Shown: positions 1 through 9,593, counted from the stretch's first letter. The stretch: DNA of 45,178 nucleotides from Rhizobiaceae bacterium (GCA_026981655.1 JALSIJ010000228.1:1-45178); one strand, 5' to 3'. The notes: generated by a model from the sequence alone, not told the origin. Program-made: numbers and translations.

Positions 1-143
1 TGATTGGCAATGCTGCACTTTCGCAATAGAACACGATTTTCATTCAACTAAACTAATAGCCGATTGGAAAACATTAACGCTCGCCATCCGATAAGATTGT
101 CAAATTTTAATATTACGCAGCTTGAATCGCAATTTGAATATTT

Positions 144-250
144 AGGTCCGCGACCCAAACGGTGACCTTCCTTTCGGAAATGGTCAACTTGCACTCTCAG
201 GTGGACTCATGGCTCCTCCTTCCGACTATTCGCCCGACTAACGGTCGGAA
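144..250 (-). ncRNA. structured intergenic segment, candidate leader or small RNA
   Basis: The first 427 bases hold no recognisable gene, but this part is unusually structured. Read on the minus strand it shows a 7-bp stem (TTCCGAC at 250-244 with GTCGGAA at 226-220), then a strong AGGAGG (220-215) followed after four bases by ATG (210-208) and an eight-codon frame (MSPPESAS, stop at 186-184). Next come a stem GACC/GGTC plus TTCC/GGAA closed by a GAAA tetraloop (185-164) and a small GGTC-GCG-GACC hairpin (155-145). The GNRA loop favours the minus strand as the RNA. The 5' arm CCGAC can also pair with a nearer GTCGG at about 238-234, so two exclusive folds are possible. Whether this is a leader of a gene to the left of the window or a free RNA cannot be told. 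No known family was recognised. Confidence 0.3.
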
Positions 251-427
251 ATAATTGCAACTAATCGCAATTTCCAAAGAAACCTCAAATAAAAACACAT
301 AGGGGTGCGTATGAAATTTGGATTTCGAGTTGAATAGTCGACAATATACTGGTCCTAAAATAATTGGTGGTCAATCAATAAATAATCACAATTTGTTACC
401 ATTGAAGGGCTGGTTTAATAGAGATAT

Positions 428-640
428 TTAGTAATGTGGCGGCCTGGTAACTTCATGAGGCTTCCCGTCATCTTCAATTGACAGTAATTGTTCAGAAAGC
501 ACGCGAACCTGACCAGATAGCCGGTCAATCTCTTTCCATTGATTGATAACCGCTTCGTTGAGTGTATCAATAGTTTCATTCTGATGGGTGAATTCAACCT
601 CCAGATCAGCAAGCCGCTGCTCCAATTTGGTATTGTCCAT
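428..640 (-). CDS. slyX: SlyX family protein
   Basis: A 70-residue protein of the SlyX family. It is almost entirely heptad-like from residue 3 to about 55, suggesting a coiled coil, and ends in the family's characteristic proline-rich PPHY tail. The family is widespread in proteobacteria but its cellular role is not established, so no function is assigned. It lies 67 bases downstream of recR on the same strand and may share its transcript. The ATG at 640-638 follows a GAAGA-type ribosome binding site. No terminator is obvious after its stop. Confidence 0.85.
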   Translation of the reverse strand: MDNTKLEQRLADLEVEFTHQNETIDTLNEAVINQWKEIDRLSGQVRVLSEQLLSIEDDGKPHEVTRPPHY

Positions 641-707
641 ATGCTACATCTTCTTTTGTTAAATCAGGTTCAATGGTCCGGCGACCCAATTTGGGCCTGT
701 CCAAATG

Positions 708-1313
708 TCAAAACTTGGTTCGCGCTCTCATAGCCGCCAACAAGGTGCCTTCGTCGAGATAGTCAAGCTCGCCGCCAACTGGCACGCCATGAGCTAACCG
801 CGATATGGAAATATTAAAGTCATCCAATTGCTCAGTAATATAATGGGCGGTGGTTTGGCCTTCAACTGTAGCATTTACCGCGATGATGACTTCATTGACA
901 TCGCCCGTCGCCACGCGGTCGACAAGGGAGGCAATTGTCAAATCTTCCGGACCAATTCCATCCAGGGGTGATAATGTGCCTCCCAGTACATGATAAGAAG
1001 CTCTTAGGGCTGATGCGCGTTCCAGTGCCCACAAATCTGAAACATCCTCGACTATAATGATAGTCGAAATGTCTCTGCGGGGATCAAGACAAATAGTACA
1101 GGGAGACTGGGTATCAATATTACCGCAGGTTCCGCAAACTTTAACTTTTTCAACGACCTCAGCCATTGCCGCAGCCAAAGGTACCAATAAAGGTTCCTTC
1201 TTTTTAACCAGATGGAGAGCAGCTCTTCGGGCCGAGCGCGGACCAAGGCCCGGCAAGCGTGATAGTAACTGGATTAGCCGTTCCAGTTCGGGGCCGGTGA
1301 CACGTTTTGACAT
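708..1313 (-). CDS. recR: recombination mediator protein RecR
   Basis: RecR acts with RecF/RecO in loading RecA onto gapped single-stranded DNA. The 201-residue length is normal for the family. A helix-hairpin-helix lies near residues 10-35 ([11 protein letters not shown]), followed by a complete four-cysteine zinc motif (C60, C63, C72, C75) and a Toprim domain beginning with the IIIVED strand at about 85-90. In many alphaproteobacteria recR follows dnaX and a YbaB/EbfC gene; neither is adjacent here, as the upstream neighbour is a divergent small membrane protein gene. The ribosome binding site in front of the chosen ATG is weak, but the N-terminal [14 protein letters not shown] fits the family start. 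Confidence 0.97.
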   Translation of the reverse strand: MSKRVTGPELERLIQLLSRLPGLGPRSARRAALHLVKKKEPLLVPLAAAMAEVVEKVKVCGTCGNIDTQSPCTICLDPRRDISTIIIVEDVSDLWALERASALRASYHVLGGTLSPLDGIGPEDLTIASLVDRVATGDVNEVIIAVNATVEGQTTAHYITEQLDDFNISISRLAHGVPVGGELDYLDEGTLLAAMRARTKF

Positions 1314-1517
1314 ATCAGTACTTTACTGTGATTCGGGTGCGTTTTGCTATTGTCTGATGCCAATTAATTACCGCGGTGAAACAAAATGGCCATCATGGTT
1401 CAGTAACATGCCTATCAAAGTTATGTCAGTGGCCTTGCGAATACCAGGGCTAAACGATATTTACGAACTTTAGGGCGGTGCCCTTCGATTGGAATACAAT
1501 ACGGGAAATCAAAAAAT

Positions 1518-1838
1518 ATGTTCTCATTTATTGCACGCGCATTAGGCCTGCTGTCATTGGCTATTGCTCTGGTAACCGCCGTTATGGATATTACTAAATC
1601 TATTGGGGCATCAGAAATTGTGCTTACCCCACTTGGCGCAACCTGGGTGAACTTAAGCATTACCAGCATTCAGGCTGCACAAGGAGCAATTCAAGGCTAT
1701 ATTCATCCCCTCCTGTGGGACCCGATAATCCAATGGGTATTGCTATGGCCAACCTGGTCTGTATTTGCAGTGCTGGCAATTGTTCTTTTACTTATCGGAA
1801 GACCGAGAAGACGGAAATTTGGCCGCTTTGCCAGATAG
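1518..1838 (+). CDS. small two-helix membrane protein, function unknown
   Basis: A 106-residue protein I cannot assign to a characterised family. Two hydrophobic segments are visible, about residues 4-25 and 68-92, the second followed at once by a strongly basic tail (RPRRRKFGRFAR), which suggests a cytoplasmic C-terminus by the positive-inside rule. The middle part is amphipathic and aromatic (WVNLSITSIQAAQ, HPLLWDPIIQW). It is divergent from recR and lies 49 bases before msrA on the same strand, so it may be the first gene of an msrA transcript. The start ATG is preceded by GGGAAATC, a modest ribosome binding site. Codon usage and position make it likely to be real, but no function should be inferred. 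Confidence 0.65.
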   Translation: MFSFIARALGLLSLAIALVTAVMDITKSIGASEIVLTPLGATWVNLSITSIQAAQGAIQGYIHPLLWDPIIQWVLLWPTWSVFAVLAIVLLLIGRPRRRKFGRFAR

Positions 1839-1887
1839 TGTTGGAATGGCGGAATGGGTAACTTACTAACGAAGATGGAGTTTGACG

Positions 1888-2553
1888 ATGTTTCTAATTG
1901 ATCGCCTGACAAGTAAGTACAAGCTTCCTGACCCCGCAAATGCGCTTCCAGGACGCGATAACGTGTTGCCAACAGCAATCAACCATTTTGTAAATGGCAA
2001 ACCATTGAAGGGCCCTTACCCAGAAAATTCCCAGTCTATTATTGTCGGCCTTGGCTGTTTTTGGGGAGCGGAGCGTATATTCTGGAATTTGCCCGGCGTT
2101 TATGTGACTGCTGTTGGTTATGTGGCTGGCGTAACCAAGAACCCGACATATCAGGAAGTTTGCACAGGTCTAACCGGCCACAACGAGGTGGTGCTTGTTG
2201 TCTTTGACCCGGATGTTCTTTCTGTAGGCGAACTGTTAAAGACCTTTTGGGAAAGCCATGATCCAACGCAAGGAATGCGGCAGGGAAATGATAGGGGAAC
2301 CCAATATCGTTCTGGCATATACACGACCTTTTCGGAGCAGAAGAAAATAGCAGCAGAGTCAAAATTAACCTATCAAATGGCGCTCAATGAGGCTGGCCGC
2401 GATAAAATTACGACAGAAATTTTGGATGCGCCGGAGTTTTATTTTGCCGAAGAATATCATCAGCAATATTTGGCCAAAAATCCCGATGGCTATTGCGGAT
2501 TGGGTGGAACAGGTATTGCCTGCCCGGTGAACACGGGCGCGCCTGCCGAATGA
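1888..2553 (+). CDS. msrA: peptide-methionine (S)-S-oxide reductase MsrA
   Basis: MsrA reduces methionine-S-sulfoxide in proteins and as free amino acid, using thioredoxin as electron donor. The catalytic motif GCFWGAE is present at about residues 50-56, and a C-terminal region with Cys residues ([14 protein letters not shown]) supplies candidate resolving cysteines. With ATG 1888 the protein has 221 residues, including an N-terminal extension of about 45 residues as in the longer MsrA forms. A TTG two codons upstream is in frame, but ATG 1888 sits seven bases after GGAG (1877-1880) and is preferred. The stop overlaps the next start as ATGA (2550-2553), so the YjbR-like gene is translationally coupled. 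Confidence 0.96.
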   Translation: MFLIDRLTSKYKLPDPANALPGRDNVLPTAINHFVNGKPLKGPYPENSQSIIVGLGCFWGAERIFWNLPGVYVTAVGYVAGVTKNPTYQEVCTGLTGHNEVVLVVFDPDVLSVGELLKTFWESHDPTQGMRQGNDRGTQYRSGIYTTFSEQKKIAAESKLTYQMALNEAGRDKITTEILDAPEFYFAEEYHQQYLAKNPDGYCGLGGTGIACPVNTGAPAE

Positions 2554-2948
2554 CCCTTTATGAGTTTAACCGGTTTTGTTCTGAGCTCACCTCCACCACC
2601 AAAGTCATCCAATGGGGCGGTGCGCATGTTTGGAAAATTGGCGGTAAAATATTTGCCATCGCTTCCCATTGGGGTCCAAACAAAAAAAATACAAAACTGC
2701 CGGAAGAGGGCAGCAAAATATCTTTTAAATGTTCTGATTTCTCATACTCGATATTGATCGAACAGGAAAATATCATTCCCGCCCCATATCTAGCTCGCGC
2801 CAAATGGGTGCAGTTAGAACAAAGCGATGCCCTGACTGATGATGATTTAAAACTGTATATAGAACAGGCTCATTCCATCATTTCCGCGAAATTGACCAAA
2901 AAATTGCAATTGGAGCTTGGTGTTTTGCCTTCGCAAATTGAAGCCTAA
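2550..2948 (+). CDS. MmcQ/YjbR family protein
   Basis: A 132-residue protein of the MmcQ/YjbR-like family, small alpha/beta proteins of the CyaY-like fold often called DNA-binding by homology; the true role is not established. Family features seen are the early hydrophobic-aromatic helix ([11 protein letters not shown]), the [11 protein letters not shown] strand pair, the basic-aliphatic region before [14 protein letters not shown], and an [12 protein letters not shown] segment matching the family's P-x-x-x-K-x-x-W element. I chose the ATG at 2550, which overlaps the msrA stop; a longer in-frame reading from 2493 would lie entirely within msrA and has no homologous extension. Its stop overlaps the stop of the convergent serine hydrolase gene by four bases. 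Confidence 0.85.
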   Translation: MTLYEFNRFCSELTSTTKVIQWGGAHVWKIGGKIFAIASHWGPNKKNTKLPEEGSKISFKCSDFSYSILIEQENIIPAPYLARAKWVQLEQSDALTDDDLKLYIEQAHSIISAKLTKKLQLELGVLPSQIEA

Positions 2949-4129
2949 TCATCCAAAGCCTGATAGACGGCATTTCTTATATCGTCGCCGATCGGAATTT
3001 TGGAGCCAAGATATTGCGTCATTGTCAGGCCAACAATATCTTCTTTTTTATCAATCCAGAAATAGGTGCTTGCTGCACCGGCCCATCCACATTCGCCTTG
3101 GCTTGTAAGGCCATAAGATTTGCCAATATCCATCATTACGCGCCCGGCAAGGCCAAACCCGTAGCCCGGTAATGGGATTGGGCCAATTCTCAGTGGTAAC
3201 TGATTATCAGGTATGCGGTTTGTCCACATCAACTCTACCATTTTACTGGATAGCAGTCGCTCTCCTTTGCTTGTTAAGCCGGAACCGAGAAAGTCGACAC
3301 AAAGTGAATAGTCATCAATTGTAGAATAAAGCCCATAACCACCACGGTAGAATTTTATATCGTTGACCGGGTGATGATCTGACGGATCTGATGGTGTCAG
3401 GGCTTGCGATTTGTCGTCAAAATTCATGACTTCATTAAGATCGCTTTTGCCGAACACAGAGAGAAGTCTCGGTTGTTGCGGCGCTTCAATATGAAACCCG
3501 GTATCAACCATACCAAGAGGCAGCAACAGCAGTTCATTTAAAATATCCGGTAGGTTTTTGCCAAGTGCGACCTCTAAAACTCTTGCCAAAACATCAGTAG
3601 CAACGCTGTATTGCCACTTGCTACCCGGTTCAAATACCAGCGGCATTTCGGCAATTTTTTTTATTGCCTCTTCCAATGAAAGGCTTGCATCATTGATTTC
3701 AGATTGGCGGTAAAATTCACTTACCGGGCAATCAGTTATAAACCCATAAGAAAGTCCGGCCCGGTGGGTCAGGAGATGCTCAATAATGATCGGAGAATTA
3801 GCAGGAATTGTACTTCCATCTTTTTGAAGGACCGACATTTTCGAAAATTCGGGAAGATAGGCCGCAACGGGGTCAAATAATCGCAGTTTTCCCATTTCCA
3901 CCAGCATTAATGCAACTGCGGAAACAATCGGTTTTGTCATAGAATAAATTCGGTAAATTGGCTTGTCCGGCAAAGGCGTTTTGTTTGCCGTATCACAATA
4001 ACCGGCACTACCGCTGGACCATAATTCTCCATTTCGCTTAATCAACCATTCAATGCTGCTGAATGCGCCGTCGTCAATATGCTTTTGGGCAATTTTCTCT
4101 ATGCGTTGAAACCGGGTTGATGTTGACAT
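2945..4129 (-). CDS. serine hydrolase of the beta-lactamase/EstB type
   Basis: A 394-residue member of the class C beta-lactamase-like serine hydrolases (EstB/penicillin-binding-protein-related). The nucleophile motif S-x-x-K is Ser63-Met-Thr-Lys66 and the Y-S-x motif is Tyr174-Ser175. The third motif is of the W-x-G type seen in EstB-like esterases (GWAGAASTYFWID near residue 354) rather than K-T-G. No signal peptide follows the chosen start, so it is probably cytoplasmic and more likely an esterase or amidase than an antibiotic-resistance enzyme. Start at 4129 is preferred because a good GGGAGGA lies just upstream; the in-frame extension to 4219 lacks homology and a binding site. The substrate cannot be read from sequence. 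Confidence 0.9.
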   Translation of the reverse strand: MSTSTRFQRIEKIAQKHIDDGAFSSIEWLIKRNGELWSSGSAGYCDTANKTPLPDKPIYRIYSMTKPIVSAVALMLVEMGKLRLFDPVAAYLPEFSKMSVLQKDGSTIPANSPIIIEHLLTHRAGLSYGFITDCPVSEFYRQSEINDASLSLEEAIKKIAEMPLVFEPGSKWQYSVATDVLARVLEVALGKNLPDILNELLLLPLGMVDTGFHIEAPQQPRLLSVFGKSDLNEVMNFDDKSQALTPSDPSDHHPVNDIKFYRGGYGLYSTIDDYSLCVDFLGSGLTSKGERLLSSKMVELMWTNRIPDNQLPLRIGPIPLPGYGFGLAGRVMMDIGKSYGLTSQGECGWAGAASTYFWIDKKEDIVGLTMTQYLGSKIPIGDDIRNAVYQALDD

Positions 4130-4307
4130 GAGTGTCCTCCCAAATAGTGATAGCGCGAGCGTTGATCTATTTGCGCAATATGCAGTTCCAAATATGGGCC
4201 AGAAGAGCAGAAATTCCAAGTGGTCTGCTTGATGTTACATTTTGTGGAACACTCGTCGTAAGTTTGAAAATATAGACAAGCGGGCTGTTTCATGGCAGGT
4301 GAGCCTT

Positions 4308-4967
4308 ATGCGAAACCAGGCAAAAATAGACGTAAAGATTTGTGGCTTGAAAACCAGTGAAGCTGTTGAGGCGACTCTCGATGGCGGCGCCAACTATATT
4401 GGGTTTATTTTCTTTGAAAAAAGCCCACGGCACATTGAGCTTGATCAAGCCAGAGCACTTCAAATACTGGTCGCGGGTCGGGCAAAAACCGTTGCCGTTA
4501 CAGTAAATGCTGACTTTGAAATGCTGGCCGATATTGTTGAAACAGTAAAACCTGATTATTTGCAGTTGCATGGGGATGAAACGCCTGAACGGGTACTGGA
4601 AATAAAGGCCAGATACGGTTTGCCGGTTATCAAGGCGGTCGCGATCAGAACACTGGAAGATATGGAGGCCTCAAAGAGCTATGTGGCCTCTGCGGATATG
4701 TTGCTATTTGATGCAAAGCCACCGAAGGGGTCCGAGCTTCCCGGTGGCAATGGCGTTAGCTTCGACTGGTCATTATTGCAGAAATTTCAATCGAAATTGC
4801 CAATTATGTTGTCAGGTGGTTTAAGCCGGGAAAATATTGGCGAGGCTTTGTCTGTCGCAAAGCCCGCAGGCATTGATATTTCCTCTGGCGTAGAAATAAA
4901 ACCTGGTGTTAAAGACATTGGGTTGATTTCCCAGTTTTTAAGCGAATTAAACAATTACGAGTATTAA
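4308..4967 (+). CDS. trpF: phosphoribosylanthranilate isomerase
   Basis: TrpF performs the Amadori rearrangement of phosphoribosylanthranilate to CdRP in tryptophan synthesis. The 219-residue TIM barrel begins with VKICGLK, which carries the catalytic cysteine. It continues with the ANYIGFIFFEKSPRHI loop, LQLHGDE, the LLFDAKPPKGSELPGGNG strand bearing the catalytic aspartate, and the phosphate-binding MLSGGLSRENI. ATG 4308 is preceded by AGGTGAG; the longer in-frame reading from 4242 adds 22 residues without family similarity. It is the first gene of a trpF-trpB-trpA-accD-folC row, 37 bases before trpB. This order is characteristic of alphaproteobacteria. Confidence 0.96.
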   Translation: MRNQAKIDVKICGLKTSEAVEATLDGGANYIGFIFFEKSPRHIELDQARALQILVAGRAKTVAVTVNADFEMLADIVETVKPDYLQLHGDETPERVLEIKARYGLPVIKAVAIRTLEDMEASKSYVASADMLLFDAKPPKGSELPGGNGVSFDWSLLQKFQSKLPIMLSGGLSRENIGEALSVAKPAGIDISSGVEIKPGVKDIGLISQFLSELNNYEY

Positions 4968-5004
4968 CGCAAACAGAGCGTTGAAAGACCAGAAAGTTTA
5001 GAAA

Positions 5005-6222
5005 ATGAGTAAGCACAAACCCAATTCATTTCGTAATGGGCCTGATGAGCAAGGAATGTTTGGAATTTTTGGTGGGCGCTTTGTGGCCGAAACCCTTATG
5101 CCAAATATTCTGGAATTGGGTGAAGCTTGGGAAAAAGCAAAAAAAGACCCTGAGTTTCAAAAAGAACTGCAAGACCTCAACACTCATTATACCGGTCGGC
5201 CGAGTCCGCTATATTATGCCGAACGCTTAAGCGAGCATTTGGGCGGTGCAAAAATTTATTTCAAACGTGATGAGTTAAATCACACGGGCAGCCACAAGAT
5301 CAATAATTGTCTGGGGCAGATATTGCTCGCCCGCCGTATGGGCAAAACTCGCATTATCGCCGAAACAGGCGCAGGTCAGCATGGCGTTGCATCCGCAACC
5401 GTTGCCGCGCGATTTGGCTATCCATGCGAGGTTTACATGGGCGCCAAAGATGTTCATCGTCAGGCGCCCAATGTGTTCCGCATGAAACTGCTGGGCGCCG
5501 AAGTCCATTCGGTAACTGCTGGGGCAGGCACCTTGAAAGATGCGATGAATGAAGCATTGCGCGACTGGGTAACCAATGTTGAAGATACCTATTATCTGAT
5601 TGGTACGGCCGCCGGCCCGCACCCCTATCCAGAACTTGTGCGAGATTTCCAGTCGGTGATTGGCAATGAGGTGCGAGAACAGATGATGGCTGCAGAAGGG
5701 CGCTTGCCAGACATGCTGATCGCTGCCGTTGGTGGCGGTTCCAACGCAATTGGCCTGTTTCATCCTTTTTTGGATGATGAAGGAATTGAGATTGTTGGGG
5801 TTGAGGCCGGCGGTAAAGGCTTGGACACCGAGGAGCACTGTGCTTCATTAACCGCTGGACGGCCGGGCGTGTTGCACGGCAACCGCACCTATCTGTTGCA
5901 GGATGACGAGGGGCAAATATTAGAAGGTGCGTCAATTTCCGCCGGACTTGATTATCCAGGCATTGGACCTGAACATTCATGGTTGAAAGAAAGCGGGCGC
6001 GTAACCTATGTGCCAATTGGCGATGTCGAGGCACTGGATGCCTTTCAGCTTCTATGCAAGCTCGAAGGTATTATTCCGGCGCTCGAACCAAGCCATGCGC
6101 TGGCTGAGGTTATTAAACGTGCGCCAACGATGGCAAAAGACCAAATTATTGTGATGAACCTCTGTGGTCGTGGCGATAAGGATGTATTTACGGTGGGCGA
6201 AGCCCTTGGCGTGGAAATGTAG
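5005..6222 (+). CDS. trpB: tryptophan synthase beta chain
   Basis: TrpB condenses indole with serine to tryptophan using PLP, in an alpha2-beta2 complex with TrpA. The 405 residues match the family length. The PLP lysine lies in HTGSHKINN (about residue 98), the phosphate-binding glycine loop is GGGSNAIG, and the substrate loop AETGAGQHG is intact. It is 14 bases upstream of trpA, consistent with coupled expression of the two subunits. The N-terminal [20 protein letters not shown] is typical of the rhizobial group. Confidence 0.98.
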   Translation: MSKHKPNSFRNGPDEQGMFGIFGGRFVAETLMPNILELGEAWEKAKKDPEFQKELQDLNTHYTGRPSPLYYAERLSEHLGGAKIYFKRDELNHTGSHKINNCLGQILLARRMGKTRIIAETGAGQHGVASATVAARFGYPCEVYMGAKDVHRQAPNVFRMKLLGAEVHSVTAGAGTLKDAMNEALRDWVTNVEDTYYLIGTAAGPHPYPELVRDFQSVIGNEVREQMMAAEGRLPDMLIAAVGGGSNAIGLFHPFLDDEGIEIVGVEAGGKGLDTEEHCASLTAGRPGVLHGNRTYLLQDDEGQILEGASISAGLDYPGIGPEHSWLKESGRVTYVPIGDVEALDAFQLLCKLEGIIPALEPSHALAEVIKRAPTMAKDQIIVMNLCGRGDKDVFTVGEALGVEM

Positions 6223-6236
6223 GCAGGTAAAAGATC

Positions 6237-7064
6237 ATGACAACACGCATAGATACGCGCTTTGAAGCGTTAAAAAAAGAGGGCCGCCCAGCTCTGGTTA
6301 CATTCCTCACAGGTGGTGATCCGGATTTTGGAACATCGCTTGCGATCATCAAGGGGCTGCCCGCAGCCGGTGCAGACGTGATTGAGATCGGCATGCCGTT
6401 TTCAGATCCGATGGCTGATGGCCCATCAATTCAAGCTGCAGGGCTGCGCTCATTGGCTAATGGCCACACAATGGAAAAGACACTTTCGATGGTGAAGAGC
6501 TTTCGCGAGGATGACAATGAGACACCCATTGTATTAATGGGGTATTACAATCCAATTTATTCATACGGCGCGGAAAAATTCCTTGATGATGCAAAGGAAG
6601 CCGGTGTCGATGGCTTTATCATTGTTGATCTACCCGCAGAGATGGACGATGAGCTTTGCATTCCATCAATTGAGCGGGGCCTGAATTTTATTCGTCTGGC
6701 AACGCCAACGACTGACGAGAAGCGGTTGCCAAGAGTTCTGACCAATACATCAGGGTTCCTGTATTATGTGTCTATCAACGGTATTACAGGAATGGCAGCA
6801 CCGGAACCGGGGGGCGTTGCCCGCTCAGTTGCCCACATTAAGGCAAGCACAGATATTCCTATTTGTGTCGGTTTTGGTGTTCGCTCAGCCGAGCAGGCGG
6901 AAGCGATTGGTAGAGCCGCTGACGGTGTAGTTGTCGGTACAGCTTTGGTTAATGCTGTTGCAGATAGCCTTGATGATGAAGGTCTGGCAACCGGTTCCAC
7001 TGTCTCTGCTGTCACATCGTTGGTGGCAGAGCTGGCGGTGGGTGTTCGCGCTGCAGGTCGTTAA
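6237..7064 (+). CDS. trpA: tryptophan synthase alpha chain
   Basis: TrpA cleaves indole-3-glycerol phosphate to indole and glyceraldehyde-3-phosphate, passing indole to TrpB by the internal tunnel. The 275-residue barrel shows the catalytic Glu in [16 protein letters not shown] and the catalytic Asp of the same stretch, plus the flexible loop NGITGM and the phosphate-binding GFGVRS. The trpB stop lies 14 bases upstream. A gap of about 100 bases with no clear terminator follows before accD; only a short GGTTG-caaa-CAACC hairpin at about 7068-7084 without a U-run is seen, so read-through into accD is likely. Confidence 0.97.
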   Translation: MTTRIDTRFEALKKEGRPALVTFLTGGDPDFGTSLAIIKGLPAAGADVIEIGMPFSDPMADGPSIQAAGLRSLANGHTMEKTLSMVKSFREDDNETPIVLMGYYNPIYSYGAEKFLDDAKEAGVDGFIIVDLPAEMDDELCIPSIERGLNFIRLATPTTDEKRLPRVLTNTSGFLYYVSINGITGMAAPEPGGVARSVAHIKASTDIPICVGFGVRSAEQAEAIGRAADGVVVGTALVNAVADSLDDEGLATGSTVSAVTSLVAELAVGVRAAGR

Positions 7065-7165
7065 TCTTGATGGTTGCAAACAACCTTGAAACTCACTTTA
7101 ATATCGCCACATTACCGGTAGCGACCATCGCGTAATAAATCTGAATTTATAAACTGGAAATACCG

Positions 7166-8149
7166 ATGAACTGGATTACCAATATCGTCCGCCCCAAAAT
7201 TGGCAATTTGCTATCACGCAAGGACCTGCCAACAAATTTATGGATTAAAGATCCTCAGTCTGGGGAAATGGTATTTCATAAGGATCTGGAGCAGAACCAA
7301 TGGGTGGTCCCTTCGTCCGGCCATCATATGAAAATTGGCGCAAGAGACCGGCTAACCAATTTTTTTGATGATGGTGAATTTGAAGAAATTTCCTATCCCG
7401 AAGTTCCGGTTGACCCGCTGAAGTTTCGTGACGAGCGCCGTTATGTTGATCGGTTGAAGGACAATAAAACAAAGACCAAAATGGAAGATGCCGTACTTAT
7501 TGGCGTTGGCAAGGTTGAAGGTATTGAAATGACCAGTGTGGTCCAGGACTTCACCTTTATGGGTGGGTCGCTCGGTATGGCTGCTGGTGAGGCGATTATT
7601 AAAGGGTTTGAGACCGCAATTGAGCGTAAATCGCCATTAATTCTCTATGCCGCTTCTGGTGGTGCACGTATGCAGGAGGGGATTTTATCACTCATGCAGC
7701 TACCGCGTACAACGGTTGCCGTTCAACTGCTTAAAGAAGCAGGGTTGCCCTATATTGTTGTTTTGACGAACCCAACCACCGGTGGCGTAACCGCCTCCTA
7801 TGCAATGCTTGGTGATGTCCACATTGCAGAACCCGAAGCTCTGATCGGCTTTGCGGGCCCAAGAGTTATTGAGCAGACCATTCGCGAAAAAATGCCGGAA
7901 GGCTTCCAGCGTTCCGAGTTTTTGCAGGAACATGGCATGGTCGATATGATCGTTTCTCGTCTTGATATGCGATCAACCATTGCTCGTATCGTTAGTCTTT
8001 TGTGTAAATTGCCGGCGATTGAAAAAACTGCTGAACCAGTTCTTGCATCCGCAGATGAACTGAAAAGCGGGCATCAGGATGCAGAAAATGGGAATGATGC
8101 AAAAGCACAACCGTCGGATGCAGAACAAAATGATGCGCAAGATAACTAA
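7166..8149 (+). CDS. accD: acetyl-CoA carboxylase carboxyltransferase subunit beta, zinc ribbon lost
   Basis: AccD with AccA transfers the carboxyl group from biotin-carboxyl carrier protein to acetyl-CoA, the first step of fatty acid synthesis. The 327-residue protein has the crotonase-like carboxyltransferase core ([39 protein letters not shown]). The N-terminal zinc ribbon of the E. coli enzyme, with its four cysteines, is represented by residues 24-56 ([18 protein letters not shown] then VVPSSGHHM). Here no cysteine remains, even where relatives as I recall them keep one (IKCP is IKDP). The C-terminal 45 residues are acidic, low complexity and probably disordered. accD next to folC is a standard alphaproteobacterial pairing. 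Confidence 0.96.
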   Translation: MNWITNIVRPKIGNLLSRKDLPTNLWIKDPQSGEMVFHKDLEQNQWVVPSSGHHMKIGARDRLTNFFDDGEFEEISYPEVPVDPLKFRDERRYVDRLKDNKTKTKMEDAVLIGVGKVEGIEMTSVVQDFTFMGGSLGMAAGEAIIKGFETAIERKSPLILYAASGGARMQEGILSLMQLPRTTVAVQLLKEAGLPYIVVLTNPTTGGVTASYAMLGDVHIAEPEALIGFAGPRVIEQTIREKMPEGFQRSEFLQEHGMVDMIVSRLDMRSTIARIVSLLCKLPAIEKTAEPVLASADELKSGHQDAENGNDAKAQPSDAEQNDAQDN

Positions 8150-8235
8150 TCTGATGACGCTACATCGAGTAGGTAGGCTTCAATTGGCCCTTACCTGACT
8201 GACATTTTGGTTCCCATCGCTCCACCGGACTATCT

Positions 8236-9561
8236 ATGGAAAAAAGCAAAGCCCTTGAACTGATTAATCAGTTAATGAAGATACACCCAAAGGGGTACGA
8301 CCTTTCACTGGGTCGTATTGGTCGTCTGTTGGAAAAACTCGGGAATCCGCAAGACAAATTACCACCTGTAATTCATGTGGCTGGCACCAATGGCAAGGGC
8401 TCAACCATCGCACTTTGCCGGGCAATGCTGGAGGCCGATGACAAGATTGTACATGTGGATACCTCACCTCATCTGGTTCATTATCATGAACGTTTTAGGA
8501 TAGGGCAAAAGGGCGGTGGTAAATTTGTCTCGGATGAAGAGCTTGCCAATGCGCTCCAAAGAGTGGCCGATGCAAATAATGGCCAACCAATAACCGTATT
8601 TGAAATTCTCTCTGCCACTATGTTTATTCTGTTTGCAGAAAACCCAGCTGATGTCGCATTGATCGAGGTCGGGCTGGGTGGTCGCTTTGATTCAACCAAT
8701 GTCATCAAAAAATCGGCGGTAAGCGTAATTACGCCAATATCACTCGATCATGAAAAATTCCTGGGTGATGCGGTTGAAAAAATTGCTTTTGAGAAAGCCG
8801 GTATTATCAAAACTGGCTGTCAGGTTGTAATTGCCGAGCAAGGCGATCTTTCCCGCAATGTGCTTGAAAACAGGGCCATGCGCGTTGGTGCACCAATTGC
8901 AATTGGTGGACAAGATTTTTCTTCTCACGATGAACGCGGTCGGTTGATTTATCAAGATGAGAATGGATTGCTTGATCTGCCCATGCCGAAACTTTTTGGT
9001 GATCACCAGGTTATCAATGCAACAACGGCAATTGCAGCTTTGCGTTATGGCGGATTTGATATTTCCAATGAGGCAATCGAGGTCGGACTATCAAATGTAT
9101 ATTGGCCAGGCCGATTGCAAAAGTTGCAAGGTGGGGCATTGCAGGAGTTTGCGCCTCTGGGTAGCGAGTTATGGGTAGATGGCGGGCATAACCCTAATGC
9201 CGGTGAGGCGATTTCTGCATTTTTTCAGGAACTCAATGGCCGGGATAGTCGAAAGCTCATATTGGTTTTTGGTATGCTCAAAACCAAGGACCCGGAAGGC
9301 TATATTCAAGAGTTTTCGAAATTGGCGGATCAGGTTTATACGGTGCCGATTACCTCAAGCGATGCAGGTTATTTGCCTGAAGAGCTGGCAGAGATTGCGC
9401 AAAATGCTGGTTTGGCAGCCAAACCAGTCGATTCCGTTCGTGATGCTCTTGATAAGATCAAGGCAAATTGGGTTGGTGAACAGGGGCCTCGTATTTTATT
9501 CTCTGGAACGCTTTATCTGGTCGGCGATGTTTTGGCACAAAATAAAACGCCGCCAGTATAA
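8236..9561 (+). CDS. folC: bifunctional folylpolyglutamate/dihydrofolate synthase
   Basis: FolC adds glutamate to dihydropteroate and to folates, making dihydrofolate and polyglutamylated folate. The 441 residues are normal. The ATP-binding loop is HVAGTNGKGST at about residues 47-57, then the DTSPHLVHYHERF motif, the ALIEVGLGGRFDSTN motif, SLDHEKFLG, and a Mur-ligase-type C-terminal domain with DGGHNPNAGEA. It ends the trpF-folC row. Its last codons form one arm of the hairpin that most likely terminates the convergent trxA transcript. Confidence 0.97.
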   Translation: MEKSKALELINQLMKIHPKGYDLSLGRIGRLLEKLGNPQDKLPPVIHVAGTNGKGSTIALCRAMLEADDKIVHVDTSPHLVHYHERFRIGQKGGGKFVSDEELANALQRVADANNGQPITVFEILSATMFILFAENPADVALIEVGLGGRFDSTNVIKKSAVSVITPISLDHEKFLGDAVEKIAFEKAGIIKTGCQVVIAEQGDLSRNVLENRAMRVGAPIAIGGQDFSSHDERGRLIYQDENGLLDLPMPKLFGDHQVINATTAIAALRYGGFDISNEAIEVGLSNVYWPGRLQKLQGGALQEFAPLGSELWVDGGHNPNAGEAISAFFQELNGRDSRKLILVFGMLKTKDPEGYIQEFSKLADQVYTVPITSSDAGYLPEELAEIAQNAGLAAKPVDSVRDALDKIKANWVGEQGPRILFSGTLYLVGDVLAQNKTPPV

Positions 9562-9571
9562 ATCGGCGGCG
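9541..9571 (-). terminator. intrinsic terminator of trxA, embedded in the 3' end of folC
   Basis: A perfect 7-bp GC stem (CGCCGCC at 9548-9554 and GGCGGCG at 9565-9571, ten-base loop) is followed on the minus strand by TTTTATT. It lies 22 bases past the trxA stop, so it fits a rho-independent terminator for trxA. The folC stop codon (9559-9561) sits in the loop. On the plus strand the stem is followed only by CTTAAAGGCTTTT, so termination of folC there would be weak. Confidence 0.75.
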
Positions 9572-9593
9572 CTTAAAGGCTTTTATTCAGCAC

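Noticed and set aside
190-220. Plus-strand CTCTCAGG followed by GGAC resembles a glycine riboswitch core.
   Set aside because: The partner segments (GGAGAG and CCGAAGG in the right places) are missing, and no downstream gcv-type gene is near; likely chance.
120-260. SRP RNA, 6S RNA, tmRNA or RNase P RNA in the left gene-free region.
   Set aside because: None of the core motifs of these RNAs is present on either strand.
1057-1473. A 138-codon plus-strand frame over the recR start.
   Set aside because: It is antisense to well-conserved recR coding sequence and shows no protein-like family features.
4130-4219. N-terminal extension of the serine hydrolase that resembles a signal peptide.
   Set aside because: A good ribosome binding site directs the start at 4129, and the extension is not typical of the family.
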